Origin: Desulfurobacteriaceae bacterium
GTDB taxonomy: Bacteria; Aquificota; Aquificia; Desulfurobacteriales; Desulfurobacteriaceae
Direction: 5' to 3'
DNA: 64,000 bases
Assembly (NCBI GenBank): GCA_027068415.1
Contig: JAMOTD010000009.1
Span: 285,516 to 349,515, forward strand
In this document: positions 28,150 through 39,189 of the stretch, one piece after another
How positions within the stretch are numbered: the stretch's first letter is position 1
Layout of the letters: each line of letters opens with the position of its first letter
Program-made: the position numbers and the translations under genes
The notes under the pieces: generated by a model
Told to the model about the DNA's origin: nothing
The model's input: only the letters and a program-made list of their open reading frames with translations
Database searches by the model: none

Positions 28150-30447
28150 TTAGAAGTAGCTTCCCATTCCGAAGTGCCACTGGGAGGAGCTCTCTCCGCT
28201 CCTCCTGTCAAGCTTCCAACCTATGTCAAGCCTGATTGGACCCATAGGAGTTAAAACCCTAAGACCGAGTCCTGCCGATTTCCTCATGTCGCCTAACTTA
28301 TACTCGTCCCACCAGCCTCCGCCTACGTCAACGAAGGCTATGAGCCTGAGCATCTTCGTTACGTCGTAGCCCAGCTCAAAGTTGAAAATCAGCTCCCTGT
28401 TTGCACCTTCAGGGTCGTCGTCCTTATCTTTGGGGCCTGCCTCACCCCACCTGAATCCCCTTACTGTGGTGTCTCCTCCTACATAGAACCTGTAGTCAAT
28501 AGGGAGCCTTGAGGTATCCCCGAAGGCTTCTGCATATCCGATTTTTGCGTGGACTGAGGCAATAAAGGGGAGCTCCCAGTCTATCGGCAGGTCGTTAAAG
28601 TTGAAGTAGTAAGCATACTCTCCAACTACCTTGTAGAAGTTCTTGTCTCCTAAGAGGAAGTTCCCCGCAACCTGAGTTGTTAGTTTGAAGTAGTCTCCCT
28701 TGTGGGGAAGGAAGCGGTTATCCCTTAAGTCCCTTGAGATAAAAGCCGTTGCAAGGCCGATTGTTTCGGTCCCCTCTTCTTCCTTAACTATGTCGGGAGC
28801 GTCCTCGTCAATGTCAGTAATCTTGTCCCTCTCAAGGGCGTACCCCAAGCCTACCTTCCAGTCTTCCCAGAGGCGGCGGCTTACCATAGTTGAGAAGCCG
28901 GTCTTCTTGCTCGTGTAGGTGAAGTACTCGTACCTGTTGTTGTAGAGACCCAGCGAAAGGGTCTGAGGTTTATCAAGCCACCACTTGTGGTTGTAGGAGA
29001 TTGAGAAGTCAAAGACCCTTGAGCCTGCCTGAAGGCTGATTGATCCCGAGTCTCCCGTTCCGAAGAGGTTTCCTTTTGAGAGGCTCACCATTGCAACCAG
29101 CCTTGATACCGAGCTGTAGCCGGCTCCGATTGAGAACATTCCGGTCAGCCTCTCCTTAACGTTAACGTCAACGTCAACTTTGTTCGTTCCCTCAACTACC
29201 TTGGGCTTAACGTCAACGTTCTCAAAGTAGCCGGTGTTGAAGAGCCTCCTTATTGAGCGCTCAAGCCTTACGGTGTTAAAGATTCCCGTTTCGTAAAGGT
29301 CAAGCTCTCTCCTGATTGTCCTATCCCTCGTGGAGATATTTCCCTTTATGTTTATCAGCCTTACAAAGGCTCTCTCTCCCTCGTAGATGTGGAAGATTAC
29401 GTCGGCCGTGTGGTTTTCGGGATGAACCTTAACTTCCGGAACGGCGTTTGCGAAGATAAAGCCAAGCTCTCCGTACTTCCTGATTATTTTCCTTGCCAGC
29501 TTATCAACCGCTTCCCTGTTAAACCTCTTTCCCGGCCTTACTTTCTTGCTGAGCTTTAGGAACTCCTTCTTTGAAAAGAGCCTGTTTCCCTCAAACTCAA
29601 TCTTGCCGAACTTGTAGGGCTTGCCCTCCTTTAAAATCGGGTAGATAACCTTGTAGCACTCTTTACCCGTCTTAACTACCTGAGGCTCTCCTACTTCAAC
29701 GTCAAGGTATCCCAGCCTGTAGTAGAGCTCCTTTATCCTCTTTACGTCCTCCTCAAGGTTTGCCTGAGAAAGGGGAGCGTTAAACCTCAGTTTTAAAATT
29801 GACTTGGGCTTTGTAATTAAGGCGTCTTCTATATCCCCGGAGCTTACTTCTTTATTCCCCTTAATTTCAATTGAGCAGACGTTTGCCTTGTAGCCTTCCG
29901 AGATTACGAAGGTTGCAACTGCCCTCGTAGGTGAGACCCTCTCAATCGTGTAGTAAACCTCCGTTCCCGGATATCCCCTTTTTAAGTAGATTTCCTCAAT
30001 CTTCTGCTTTAACTGGTCAAGGTACTTGTAGTCAAGGGGTTTTTGGAGTTTCGTCTCCTCCCCCTCCTCGCTTATAAGCCCCAGTTCTTCTTTTAGTTTG
30101 CTTGTGCTTATCTCCTTATTTCCCTTAAAGACTATGTCGGTAATTACGGGCTTTTCTTTCACAAAGTACCTGAGAATTACTCCTTTCTTACCCTTTTTAA
30201 CGTCAACGGAGATGTTCTCAAAGTAGCCAAGCTTAAAGAGGATCTTTATGTCCTTTGCTACCAACTTGGGAGAAAAGGGTTTCCCCGGCTTTTCCGATAT
30301 GTAGTAGAGGATTGTATCTGTAGGAACGGCCTCGTTTCCGATTACTATCACTTTTTCAACTTTTTGACCTTTTAGCTCTTCTTGGGCGCGGGAGCTCTGA
30401 ATAATTACCCCCAAAATCAGGATTATTAAAAGAGCTATCCTCTTCAT
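28150..30447 (-). CDS. bamA: Outer membrane assembly factor BamA
   Basis: POTRA repeats and C-terminal barrel GGDTTVRGFRWGEAGP...GPIRLDIGW. Confidence 0.97.
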   Translation of the reverse strand: MKRIALLIILILGVIIQSSRAQEELKGQKVEKVIVIGNEAVPTDTILYYISEKPGKPFSPKLVAKDIKILFKLGYFENISVDVKKGKKGVILRYFVKEKPVITDIVFKGNKEISTSKLKEELGLISEEGEETKLQKPLDYKYLDQLKQKIEEIYLKRGYPGTEVYYTIERVSPTRAVATFVISEGYKANVCSIEIKGNKEVSSGDIEDALITKPKSILKLRFNAPLSQANLEEDVKRIKELYYRLGYLDVEVGEPQVVKTGKECYKVIYPILKEGKPYKFGKIEFEGNRLFSKKEFLKLSKKVRPGKRFNREAVDKLARKIIRKYGELGFIFANAVPEVKVHPENHTADVIFHIYEGERAFVRLINIKGNISTRDRTIRRELDLYETGIFNTVRLERSIRRLFNTGYFENVDVKPKVVEGTNKVDVDVNVKERLTGMFSIGAGYSSVSRLVAMVSLSKGNLFGTGDSGSISLQAGSRVFDFSISYNHKWWLDKPQTLSLGLYNNRYEYFTYTSKKTGFSTMVSRRLWEDWKVGLGYALERDKITDIDEDAPDIVKEEEGTETIGLATAFISRDLRDNRFLPHKGDYFKLTTQVAGNFLLGDKNFYKVVGEYAYYFNFNDLPIDWELPFIASVHAKIGYAEAFGDTSRLPIDYRFYVGGDTTVRGFRWGEAGPKDKDDDPEGANRELIFNFELGYDVTKMLRLIAFVDVGGGWWDEYKLGDMRKSAGLGLRVLTPMGPIRLDIGWKLDRRSGESSSQWHFGMGSYF

Positions 30448-30482
30448 ACTGCCCCCAGGCTACTTACTTGGCGGTAATAATA

Positions 30483-31631
30483 TCACAGCTTTCTCTTGGG
30501 AAGGTAAACCCTGAAACAGGTTCCCTCGTTTTCCTTGCTCTCAACCTCTACGCTTCCGCCCATCCTGTTAACGGCCAGCTTAACGATTGAGAGCCCCAGT
30601 CCCGTTCCTCCCGACTTCCTTGAGCGGGAGCGCTCAACCCTGTAGAACCTTTCAAAGATGAAAGGAATGTGGGACTTGGGAATTCCGTACCCCGTGTCGC
30701 AGACGGAGATTTCGCTCTCGCTCCTGTGCTCCCTAAACCCGATTATTACTTTCCCCCCCTCCCTGTTATACTTGATTGCGTTGTCTATCAGATTCTTTAA
30801 GACGGCGTAGAGCATTTTCCTGTCGGCGTAAACCTTTGCCCCTTCGGGAAGTTTGAGCTCTATTTTGATTCCCTTTTTGAGGATAAAGTCCGAAAGCCCT
30901 TTAAGGATTTCCCTTACAAGGGGAAGGAGTTCCACTTCCTCAAACCTTACCTTCACCTTTACGCTCTCAAGCTGAGAGAGGGTGATTAAGTCTTCTATTA
31001 ACTGCTCCATGTAGGAGACCCTCTCAAGGGCCCTGTTTATAAAACCCATAGCCCTCGTGTTCTCCTTACACTCCTCCTCCAAAGTCTCAAGGGAGAGCTT
31101 CATTGCTGCCAAAGGAGTCTTTAGCTCGTGGGAAACGTTGGCTATGAAGTCTTTTTTAAGGTTCTCGTACTTCTTCATCGGAGTAAGGTCAATGAAGAGC
31201 AGAACCTTTTCGTCCATATCCGAGCCGAAGATTATCTGAACGTAGTTATCCTTTATTTTCTTCTCCTGCCAGACCCGGTACTTTTCGTTAAAAGCCTCGT
31301 TAATCAGTGAGACTATGTCAAAGTTCTTTATCGCCTGGTAGAAAAACTTTCCCGTTGCATTTTCGTCAATGTCAAGAAGCTGTCTTGCAAAGCGGTTTGT
31401 GAAGATAATCCGCCCGTAGGGGTCCATTATTACTATCCCCTCCCTTATGAGGGAGAGGGCCCTTGAGAGGAGTTTTAGCCTGTCTTCCCTTTTCTCTTTC
31501 TTCTTTTTCCTCTCCTTCCTTAACTCTGAAAGGAGTTTCAGGGAGCGCCTCTTCTCCTTAACCGCTATAAACCCGAAGGCCACAACCAAGCTGAAAAGGA
31601 AGAGGATTAAGCCTATGTAGAGGCCTTCCAA
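30483..31631 (-). CDS. PhoR-like sensor histidine kinase (PAS + HK)
   Basis: FIANVSHELKTPLAAMKLSLETL, NLIDNAIKYN, SGGTGLGLSIVK. Confidence 0.95.
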   Translation of the reverse strand: MEGLYIGLILFLFSLVVAFGFIAVKEKRRSLKLLSELRKERKKKKEKREDRLKLLSRALSLIREGIVIMDPYGRIIFTNRFARQLLDIDENATGKFFYQAIKNFDIVSLINEAFNEKYRVWQEKKIKDNYVQIIFGSDMDEKVLLFIDLTPMKKYENLKKDFIANVSHELKTPLAAMKLSLETLEEECKENTRAMGFINRALERVSYMEQLIEDLITLSQLESVKVKVRFEEVELLPLVREILKGLSDFILKKGIKIELKLPEGAKVYADRKMLYAVLKNLIDNAIKYNREGGKVIIGFREHRSESEISVCDTGYGIPKSHIPFIFERFYRVERSRSRKSGGTGLGLSIVKLAVNRMGGSVEVESKENEGTCFRVYLPKRKL

Positions 31632-31689
31632 GGGAGCTCTCCTTTGAAAATCTTGTCTGGAAAGTTTATCATTAGGCCAAAAATCGTAG

Positions 31690-33257
<1,568 letters not shown>

Positions 33258-33286
<29 letters not shown>

Positions 33287-34121
33287 CTACCTCCAGACTT
33301 ACGTCAACCCACCTTGCTCCGGTTATCACCTTGCTCGTTGAGACGAAATCAATAGGGAGCTCCTTTACCCTCTCTAACTTCTCCTCGTCAACTCCTCCCG
33401 AGAGCTCCACCAGAAGCGAAGGCTTTGCCCTCTTTAACTCCTCTACTGCCCTTCCAACCTCGCCGATTTCCCAATTATCAAGCATAACTATATCAATCAT
33501 ATCAATAACGGAGAGGGCTTCCTTTAACTCCTCTTTACTTTCAACCTCAACTTCAATTTTCATCGTTATCGGAATCTGCTCTTTAACGGAGATTACCGCC
33601 TCTCTTAGCCCTCCGTAAGCCTTTATGTGGTTATCCTTCACCATCACCGCGTCAAAAAGGCCGAGCCTGTGGTTGAGGGCTCCGCCGACTTTAGTTGCGT
33701 ACTTCTCAAATACCCTCAGTCCCGGCGTAGTCTTCCTCGTATCAAGGAGCTTGACGGGGCTGCCTTTGAGGATTTCTACAAACTCCCTCGTCTTTGTTGC
33801 AACTCCGCTCAACCTCTGAAGGATATTTAGGGCGGTTCTCTCGGCCGAGAGGAGGGCGTTTCCGTCGGCCTCAACTTCACAGATTATGCCCCTTTTTACC
33901 CTCTCTCCCTCTTTAAACTTCCAGTTAAAGGCGGCGTCAGAGTCAAGGGTCTTTACCGTCTCCTCAAAGAAGGGGGCTCCGCACAGGATAAACTCCTCCT
34001 TTGCTATTAAAACTCCCTTTAACCTTCTGCCTTTAAGGGGGAGGGAGCTCCAATCTCCCGTTATTCCCAAATCCTCCTTCAGAAAGTTTACAATTAGCTC
34101 TCTGGCCGTTAAGGGGTTCAT
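33258..34121 (-). CDS. nadC: Nicotinate-nucleotide pyrophosphorylase (carboxylating)
   Basis: ERTALNILQRLSGVATKTREFVEI, LLDTRKTTPGLRVFEKYAT, NHRLGLFDAVMVKDNH. Confidence 0.97.
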
Positions 34122-34142
34122 AAAACCTCCGGAGGGAAAGAG

Positions 34143-34682
34143 TTGCTGAGCATTCCGAACCTGATAACCCTTTTCAGAGTTTTCCTTATACCGGTCTTCA
34201 TTATGGCCTCTTTTTACCGGGATTTCAAGCTTGCCTTCGTAGTCTTCCTCGTTGCCGCCCTCAGCGACGCTCTTGACGGTTTCTTAGCAAGGAGGCTTAA
34301 CCAGATAACGAGGCTCGGGGTAATCCTTGACCCCCTTGCAGACAAAGCCCTCATTGACTCGGGCTTTTTCCTCCTTTCCTACTTTGACAGGGTAATTCCG
34401 GTCTGGCTTACTGTTATAGTAATCAGCCGAGACGTTCTACTCCTCTTCGGCGGCTGGCTCCTGTCTGCCTTCGGTAAACTTGACAGGATAAAGCCCAACC
34501 TCTTGGGAAAACTTACTGCATTTTTGCAGTTCCTTACCCTCTTTGTAGTCCTATTTAACTTGAACTTTAACCTCCTTCCGGGGTACAGTTTAAAGGTACT
34601 CTTCATCCTAACCGCTTTTTTCACCGTAGTCTCGGCCGTTAGCTACAGCTTCAGGGGAATAAGGGAGCTTAGCAGTGAGTAA
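34143..34682 (+). CDS. pgsA: CDP-diacylglycerol--glycerol-3-phosphate 3-phosphatidyltransferase (TTG start)
   Basis: IPNLITLFRVFLIPVFI, LSDALDGFLARRLNQITRLGVILDPLADK. Confidence 0.94.
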   Translation: MLSIPNLITLFRVFLIPVFIMASFYRDFKLAFVVFLVAALSDALDGFLARRLNQITRLGVILDPLADKALIDSGFFLLSYFDRVIPVWLTVIVISRDVLLLFGGWLLSAFGKLDRIKPNLLGKLTAFLQFLTLFVVLFNLNFNLLPGYSLKVLFILTAFFTVVSAVSYSFRGIRELSSE

Positions 34683-35736
34683 GTACCTGACCGAGCTCTA
34701 CCTCTTCTTTACGGTTGTTCTCCTCATAGCCCTCCTCTTCTTTTTAAAGCCGGCACTTCTGCCTTTCTTTATCGCCCTTACCCTTTCTTACGTCTCATGG
34801 CCGATTTTCACCTTCTTTAAGAAGAAAACTCGGGGAAAGGAAACCCTTTCGGCCCTCTTAACCCTCTTTACCCTTTTCCTCATCTTTTTCATCGCCCTCT
34901 TTATCGTCCTTCCCACCGTGATATCTCAGGTTCAGAGCTTTATAAACTATCTTCCGGTTCTGGGTAAGAAACTTGACGCCTTCTTCTATAAATCCTTCGG
35001 CCAGCATTTCTTAAAGAAGCTCCACTTCAGCCCCGAAAACCTCCAGACAATCGTTAAGGGGGTTTACGAGCAGCTGGGGAACATTCCAATCGGGAACATA
35101 ATCTCCAAGCTCTTTTCGGGCGTCTTCTCCGTTATCTCGGTCCTGATTAACGTCGTTCTCGTTCCCTTTTTAACCTACTACTTTCTAACAAACGCCGAGA
35201 GCTTGGTAAGGCTCTACTTAGCCCTTGCTCCCGAGAGGATAAAAGGGGAGTTGAGCCAGCTACTGGGCAGGGTCCACGACGCCCTTTCAAGTTACCTTCT
35301 CGGCCAGCTTGCGGTTGCCACTTTCGTGGGCATCTACATAGCCCTCGGCCTCTACCTCGTAGGGATTAAATACGCCTTTTTAATCGGCTTTGTTGCCGGC
35401 GTCCTCAACACGATACCCTACGTAGGCTTCTTTTCCGGCTTAATCCCTTCTATGCTACTTGCAATTTTTGATAACGGAACCCTGGGGGCGGTTATCGGCG
35501 TTCTCGCCGTCTTTCTTAGCGAAGCAGGCCTTGAAAACCTCATTTACCCCCTTATAATGAGCAGAACTACCGGGGTTAACCCTCTCCTCATTCTCTTTTC
35601 AATGTTTGTGGGCGGCTACTTGGGAGGGTTTTTGGGAATCGTTATATCCGTTCCCGTTGCAGTTATCCTCGTGCCGATTTTTGAGAGTTTCCTTTCAAAG
35701 AAGGAGAGTTCCTTTGTTGGTAGGAATAACCGGTAA
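34675..35736 (+). CDS. AI-2E family (PerM) transporter
   Basis: Polytopic; LNTIPYVGFFSGLIPSMLLAI. Confidence 0.93.
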   Translation: MSKYLTELYLFFTVVLLIALLFFLKPALLPFFIALTLSYVSWPIFTFFKKKTRGKETLSALLTLFTLFLIFFIALFIVLPTVISQVQSFINYLPVLGKKLDAFFYKSFGQHFLKKLHFSPENLQTIVKGVYEQLGNIPIGNIISKLFSGVFSVISVLINVVLVPFLTYYFLTNAESLVRLYLALAPERIKGELSQLLGRVHDALSSYLLGQLAVATFVGIYIALGLYLVGIKYAFLIGFVAGVLNTIPYVGFFSGLIPSMLLAIFDNGTLGAVIGVLAVFLSEAGLENLIYPLIMSRTTGVNPLLILFSMFVGGYLGGFLGIVISVPVAVILVPIFESFLSKKESSFVGRNNR

Positions 35737-36301
35737 CATAGGCTCGGGTAAGTCAACCCTCTGTAAATTCCTCTCCCTCAGGGGCTACCCCGTCTTCAGC
35801 GCCGACGACTTCGGCAAAGAGGTTTTAAAGAGGGGAGCTCCCGGCTACGTCCGGGTTGTTGAGGCCTTCGGCAGCGGCATTTTGAGAAAGGACGGTGAGA
35901 TAGACACAAAGAGGCTTGGAAGGATAGTCTTTTCAGAGACCGAGAAGTTGGAGCTCCTAACCTCAATAACCCACCCCCTCATAAAGGAGAAAATCCTTGA
36001 GGTTAAAGAGAGGTACTCGGGCTCTACTGCCTTCGTTGAGGCGGCCGTTATGGTTGAGTACGGCTGGACTTCCCTCTTTGACAGGGTTGTTCTCGTCTTT
36101 GCCTACAAGGGGCAGAGGCTTTTGAGGGCAGCAAAAAGGTTCGGCCTTAGAGAAGCTATAAGGAGAGACTCCCTTCAACTTTCCTACTCGGAAAAGTTAA
36201 AATATTGCCACTTTTTAATCTGCAACACTGCAGACCTCCTTCACCTGAAGGAGCAGGCCGACTACCTCTTGAAGGATTTGGAGGAAAGTTGCTCAGGATA
36301 G
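35714..36301 (+). CDS. coaE: Dephospho-CoA kinase (TTG start, trimmed from longer ORF)
   Basis: LLVGITGNIGSGKSTLCKFLSLRGYPVFSADDFGKEVL. Confidence 0.93.
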   Translation: MLVGITGNIGSGKSTLCKFLSLRGYPVFSADDFGKEVLKRGAPGYVRVVEAFGSGILRKDGEIDTKRLGRIVFSETEKLELLTSITHPLIKEKILEVKERYSGSTAFVEAAVMVEYGWTSLFDRVVLVFAYKGQRLLRAAKRFGLREAIRRDSLQLSYSEKLKYCHFLICNTADLLHLKEQADYLLKDLEESCSG

Positions 36302-37101
36302 CCTTTATAGGAGACGTTGTCGGAAGGCCGGGCAGGAGAGCTCTCCAGGTCTGGCTTGAGGAGAGGAAAGGAGAGTTTGACCTGGTTGTGGCCAACGGTG
36401 AGAACGCTGCCGGAGGCTTCGGCCTTACGGAGAAGGTTGTTAGGGCCCTCTTAAACTTCGGCGTTTCGGTTATAACCGGAGGAAACCACACCTTTGACAA
36501 GAAAGAGGTCTTCCGGTTTATAGACAACTACCCGATTTTAAGGCCTGCAAACTACCCACCCGGAACTCCGGGAAGGGGCTACATAACCGTTGAGGTGAAA
36601 GGTCTTAAAGTCTTAATTGTCAATCTCATGGGCAGGGTCTTTATGGAGTGCCTTGACAACCCCTTTAGGACTTTTGACTCAATCCTTGAAAGGGAAGAGG
36701 CCGACCTGGTTATAGTTGACTTCCACGGCGAGGCCTCCTCTGAGAAGCAGGCCTTCGGCTTTTACGCAGACGGCAGGGCTACTGCAGTCTTCGGAACCCA
36801 CACCCACGTTCAGACTGCCGACCTGAGGCTCCTTCCGCAGGGAACTCTCTACATAACCGATGCCGGAATGAGCGGCGCAGTAAACACCGTTATAGGTATG
36901 GAGCCTCAGGAGGGAGTTGAGAGGTTTGTTAAACAGCTTCCCGTTAAGTTTAAAGTTCCCGAGAAGGCTCCCCTCATTCAGCTGTGCGGAGTCGTCTTTG
37001 AGGTGGGGGAGGATAGGAGAGTTAAGAGTTTTGAGAGAATCTATCAGGTTTACGAGAGGAGAAGCGATGGCAGTTATATTAGACGGGAGAGCTCTCTCTG
37101 A
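36289..37101 (+). CDS. YmdB family metallophosphoesterase (TTG start, trimmed)
   Basis: LRIAFIGDVVGRPGRRAL, ANGENAAGGFGL, TGGNHTFDKKE, FGTHTHVQTAD. Confidence 0.94.
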   Translation: MLRIAFIGDVVGRPGRRALQVWLEERKGEFDLVVANGENAAGGFGLTEKVVRALLNFGVSVITGGNHTFDKKEVFRFIDNYPILRPANYPPGTPGRGYITVEVKGLKVLIVNLMGRVFMECLDNPFRTFDSILEREEADLVIVDFHGEASSEKQAFGFYADGRATAVFGTHTHVQTADLRLLPQGTLYITDAGMSGAVNTVIGMEPQEGVERFVKQLPVKFKVPEKAPLIQLCGVVFEVGEDRRVKSFERIYQVYERRSDGSYIRRESSL

Positions 37102-37924
37102 GAAAATTAGGGGGCAGTTAAAGGAAGAGGTTAAAGAGCTAAAGGAGAGGTTCGGAAGGGCTCCCGCCCTTGCCGTAGTTTTGGTCGGTAACGACCCTGC
37201 AAGCGAGATTTACGTTAGGAATAAGATTAAGGCCTGCCAAAAGGTAGGTATAGATTCGGTTGACAAAAGGCTCCCGGCAACAATTACTCAGGAGGAGCTA
37301 AATAGAGTTGTTAAGGAGCTAAACGAAAACCCCGAAATAGACGGAATAATCGTTCAGCTTCCCCTCCCAGAGCACCTCTCCTGCCGTGAGGTTATTAACT
37401 ACATCTCTCCAGAGAAGGACGTTGACGGCTTTCACCCGGTAAACGCCGGCAAGTGTATGCTGGGGCTTTACGAAGAGGGTTTAATGCCCTGCACCCCGGC
37501 GGGAGTTATGAAGTTCTTTGAGGAATACGGAATAGAGCTTCGGGGCAAGAACGCCGTAATGGTCGGCCACAGCAACATTGTAGGTAAACCCCTTGCCAAC
37601 ATGCTTTTAAATGCAGACGCGACCGTTTCTGTCTGTCACGTCTACACCAACGACCTTGCTTCGTACACTAAGAATGCCGATATCCTCTGCGTTGCAACGG
37701 GAGTTCCCCACCTGATAAAGGCCGACATGGTTAAAGAGGGTGCGGTTGTTATTGACATAGGAATAAGCCGATTAAATGGTAAGATAGTGGGAGATGTGGA
37801 TTTTGAGGCTGTAAAGGAGAAGGCCTCGGCCATTACCCCCGTTCCCGGAGGGGTCGGCCCCATGACTATAACGATGCTCCTTTACAACACCGTAAAAGCT
37901 TTTAAGATGAGGCACGGTTTTTGA
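37067..37924 (+). CDS. folD: Bifunctional methylenetetrahydrofolate dehydrogenase/cyclohydrolase
   Basis: VGNDPASEIYVRNKIKACQKVGI, VMVGHSNIVGKPLANML, TPVPGGVGPMTITML. Confidence 0.97.
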   Translation: MAVILDGRALSEKIRGQLKEEVKELKERFGRAPALAVVLVGNDPASEIYVRNKIKACQKVGIDSVDKRLPATITQEELNRVVKELNENPEIDGIIVQLPLPEHLSCREVINYISPEKDVDGFHPVNAGKCMLGLYEEGLMPCTPAGVMKFFEEYGIELRGKNAVMVGHSNIVGKPLANMLLNADATVSVCHVYTNDLASYTKNADILCVATGVPHLIKADMVKEGAVVIDIGISRLNGKIVGDVDFEAVKEKASAITPVPGGVGPMTITMLLYNTVKAFKMRHGF

Positions 37925-38115
37925 AAGTTATTCCCTACATTGATACTGACAAATGTATAGGCTGTGCAATCTGCGTTGAGGTCTGCCCTACCGAAGTCTT
38001 CGTTATGAGCGGAGAGAAGGCCGTTGTGATGCACCCGGAGCTCTGCAACGGCTGCGGAATCTGCGTTGAGAACTGCCCGGTTGACGTTATAACCCTAAAG
38101 TGGACAGACCTTTAA
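37921..38115 (+). CDS. 4Fe-4S dicluster ferredoxin
   Basis: DKCIGCAICVEVCPTE and LCNGCGICVENCPV. Confidence 0.95.
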   Translation: MKVIPYIDTDKCIGCAICVEVCPTEVFVMSGEKAVVMHPELCNGCGICVENCPVDVITLKWTDL

Positions 38116-38173
38116 CCTGAAAGCCCTCCTTTGATATTATCTTCTGTGCAAAAACGGTTAAATGAGGTGAAGT

Positions 38174-38635
38174 TTGTACTTTTTACTTAAATCCCTCTAC
38201 ATCTACTCAATTTCCCTGTGGGTGGGAGCTCTCTTTTTCTTTACCGTAATCGGAGCTCCCATGGCCTTTAAAGTCCTTCCGAAAGAAGAAGCAGGAAAGT
38301 ACACCGGAGCGGTCTTCCCCAAGTACTTTGGCATCGGCTACATCTTCGGCCTTACCGCACTCCTCTCTTTCTACCTTCTTACAAAAAACTCCCTTAACGC
38401 CGTCGGCTGGCTCAACCTTTTCCTCCTTCTCCTGATGAACCTTTTTAACTTTGTTAACGGGCTTGTAATTGTCCCGAAGGCATCCCTTTTAAAGGCCGAG
38501 TACTACAGGAAGAGTGATAAATCTTACTACGACAGCTTCTTAAAGCTCCACGGCCTCTCAATGGCCTTAAACGGCCTTACCCTCGTGCTGGGGCTTATGG
38601 CCGTAGGAATAACCGGTCTCTACTTAACCTTTTAG
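38174..38635 (+). CDS. DUF4149-like membrane protein
   Basis: Four hydrophobic segments; SLWVGALFFFTVIGAPMAFKVLPKEEAGKYTGAVFPKYFGIGY. Confidence 0.8.
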   Translation: MYFLLKSLYIYSISLWVGALFFFTVIGAPMAFKVLPKEEAGKYTGAVFPKYFGIGYIFGLTALLSFYLLTKNSLNAVGWLNLFLLLLMNLFNFVNGLVIVPKASLLKAEYYRKSDKSYYDSFLKLHGLSMALNGLTLVLGLMAVGITGLYLTF

Positions 38636-38644
38636 AGGTCTGAA

Positions 38645-38977
38645 ATGACTTTCAAGCAGAACGTTTATGCCACTATAATTGCCGTAATAGTTGTAGGGGT
38701 TTCCCTTTTTGCCCTTCAGAACTTTCAGGACGTTGATGTCTCAGTTCCCTTTGTCGGGGTTTTCCACACAAAGCTCTTCGTGGTTATAGTCTTCTCCTTT
38801 ATCGCCGGCTTTCTGACGGCCGGTTTCCTTTCACTTATACTGAAAATCTTTTCAATCCCCACAAACTTAAGGAGGAAAAGGCAGAGTGAGGATAGACCAG
38901 TTCCTCAAGCTCAGCAGGGTGGTAAAGAGGAGAGCTCTGGCAAAGGAAATGTGCGACAAGGGGATGGTCAGGGTTAA
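38645..38977 (+). CDS. LapA-domain membrane protein
   Basis: ALQNFQDVDVSVPFVGVFHTKLFVVIVFSFIAGFLTAGFLSLI. Confidence 0.8.
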   Translation: MTFKQNVYATIIAVIVVGVSLFALQNFQDVDVSVPFVGVFHTKLFVVIVFSFIAGFLTAGFLSLILKIFSIPTNLRRKRQSEDRPVPQAQQGGKEESSGKGNVRQGDGQG

Positions 38978-39173
38978 CGGTAAAACCGTTAAGGCGGGGA
39001 AAGAGCTCTCTGTAGGGGACGTAGTTGAAATAGACACCCTTACCCGCTACTTCAAGTTTAAAGTCCTTGAAATCCCTCAGGGAAAGAACGTCTCAAAGAA
39101 GAAGGCCAAGGAGCTCATTCAGGTTATTGAGGATAAAAAGAAGGACGTCAGGGAAATCATAGACTTGATTTAA
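38886..39173 (+). CDS. S4-domain RNA-binding protein (RqcP/Hsp15-like)
   Basis: MRIDQFLKLSRVVKRRALAKEMCDKGMVRVNGKTVKAGKELSVGDVVEI. Confidence 0.92.
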   Translation: MRIDQFLKLSRVVKRRALAKEMCDKGMVRVNGKTVKAGKELSVGDVVEIDTLTRYFKFKVLEIPQGKNVSKKKAKELIQVIEDKKKDVREIIDLI

Positions 39174-39189
39174 TTTAGGAGTAACCCTG

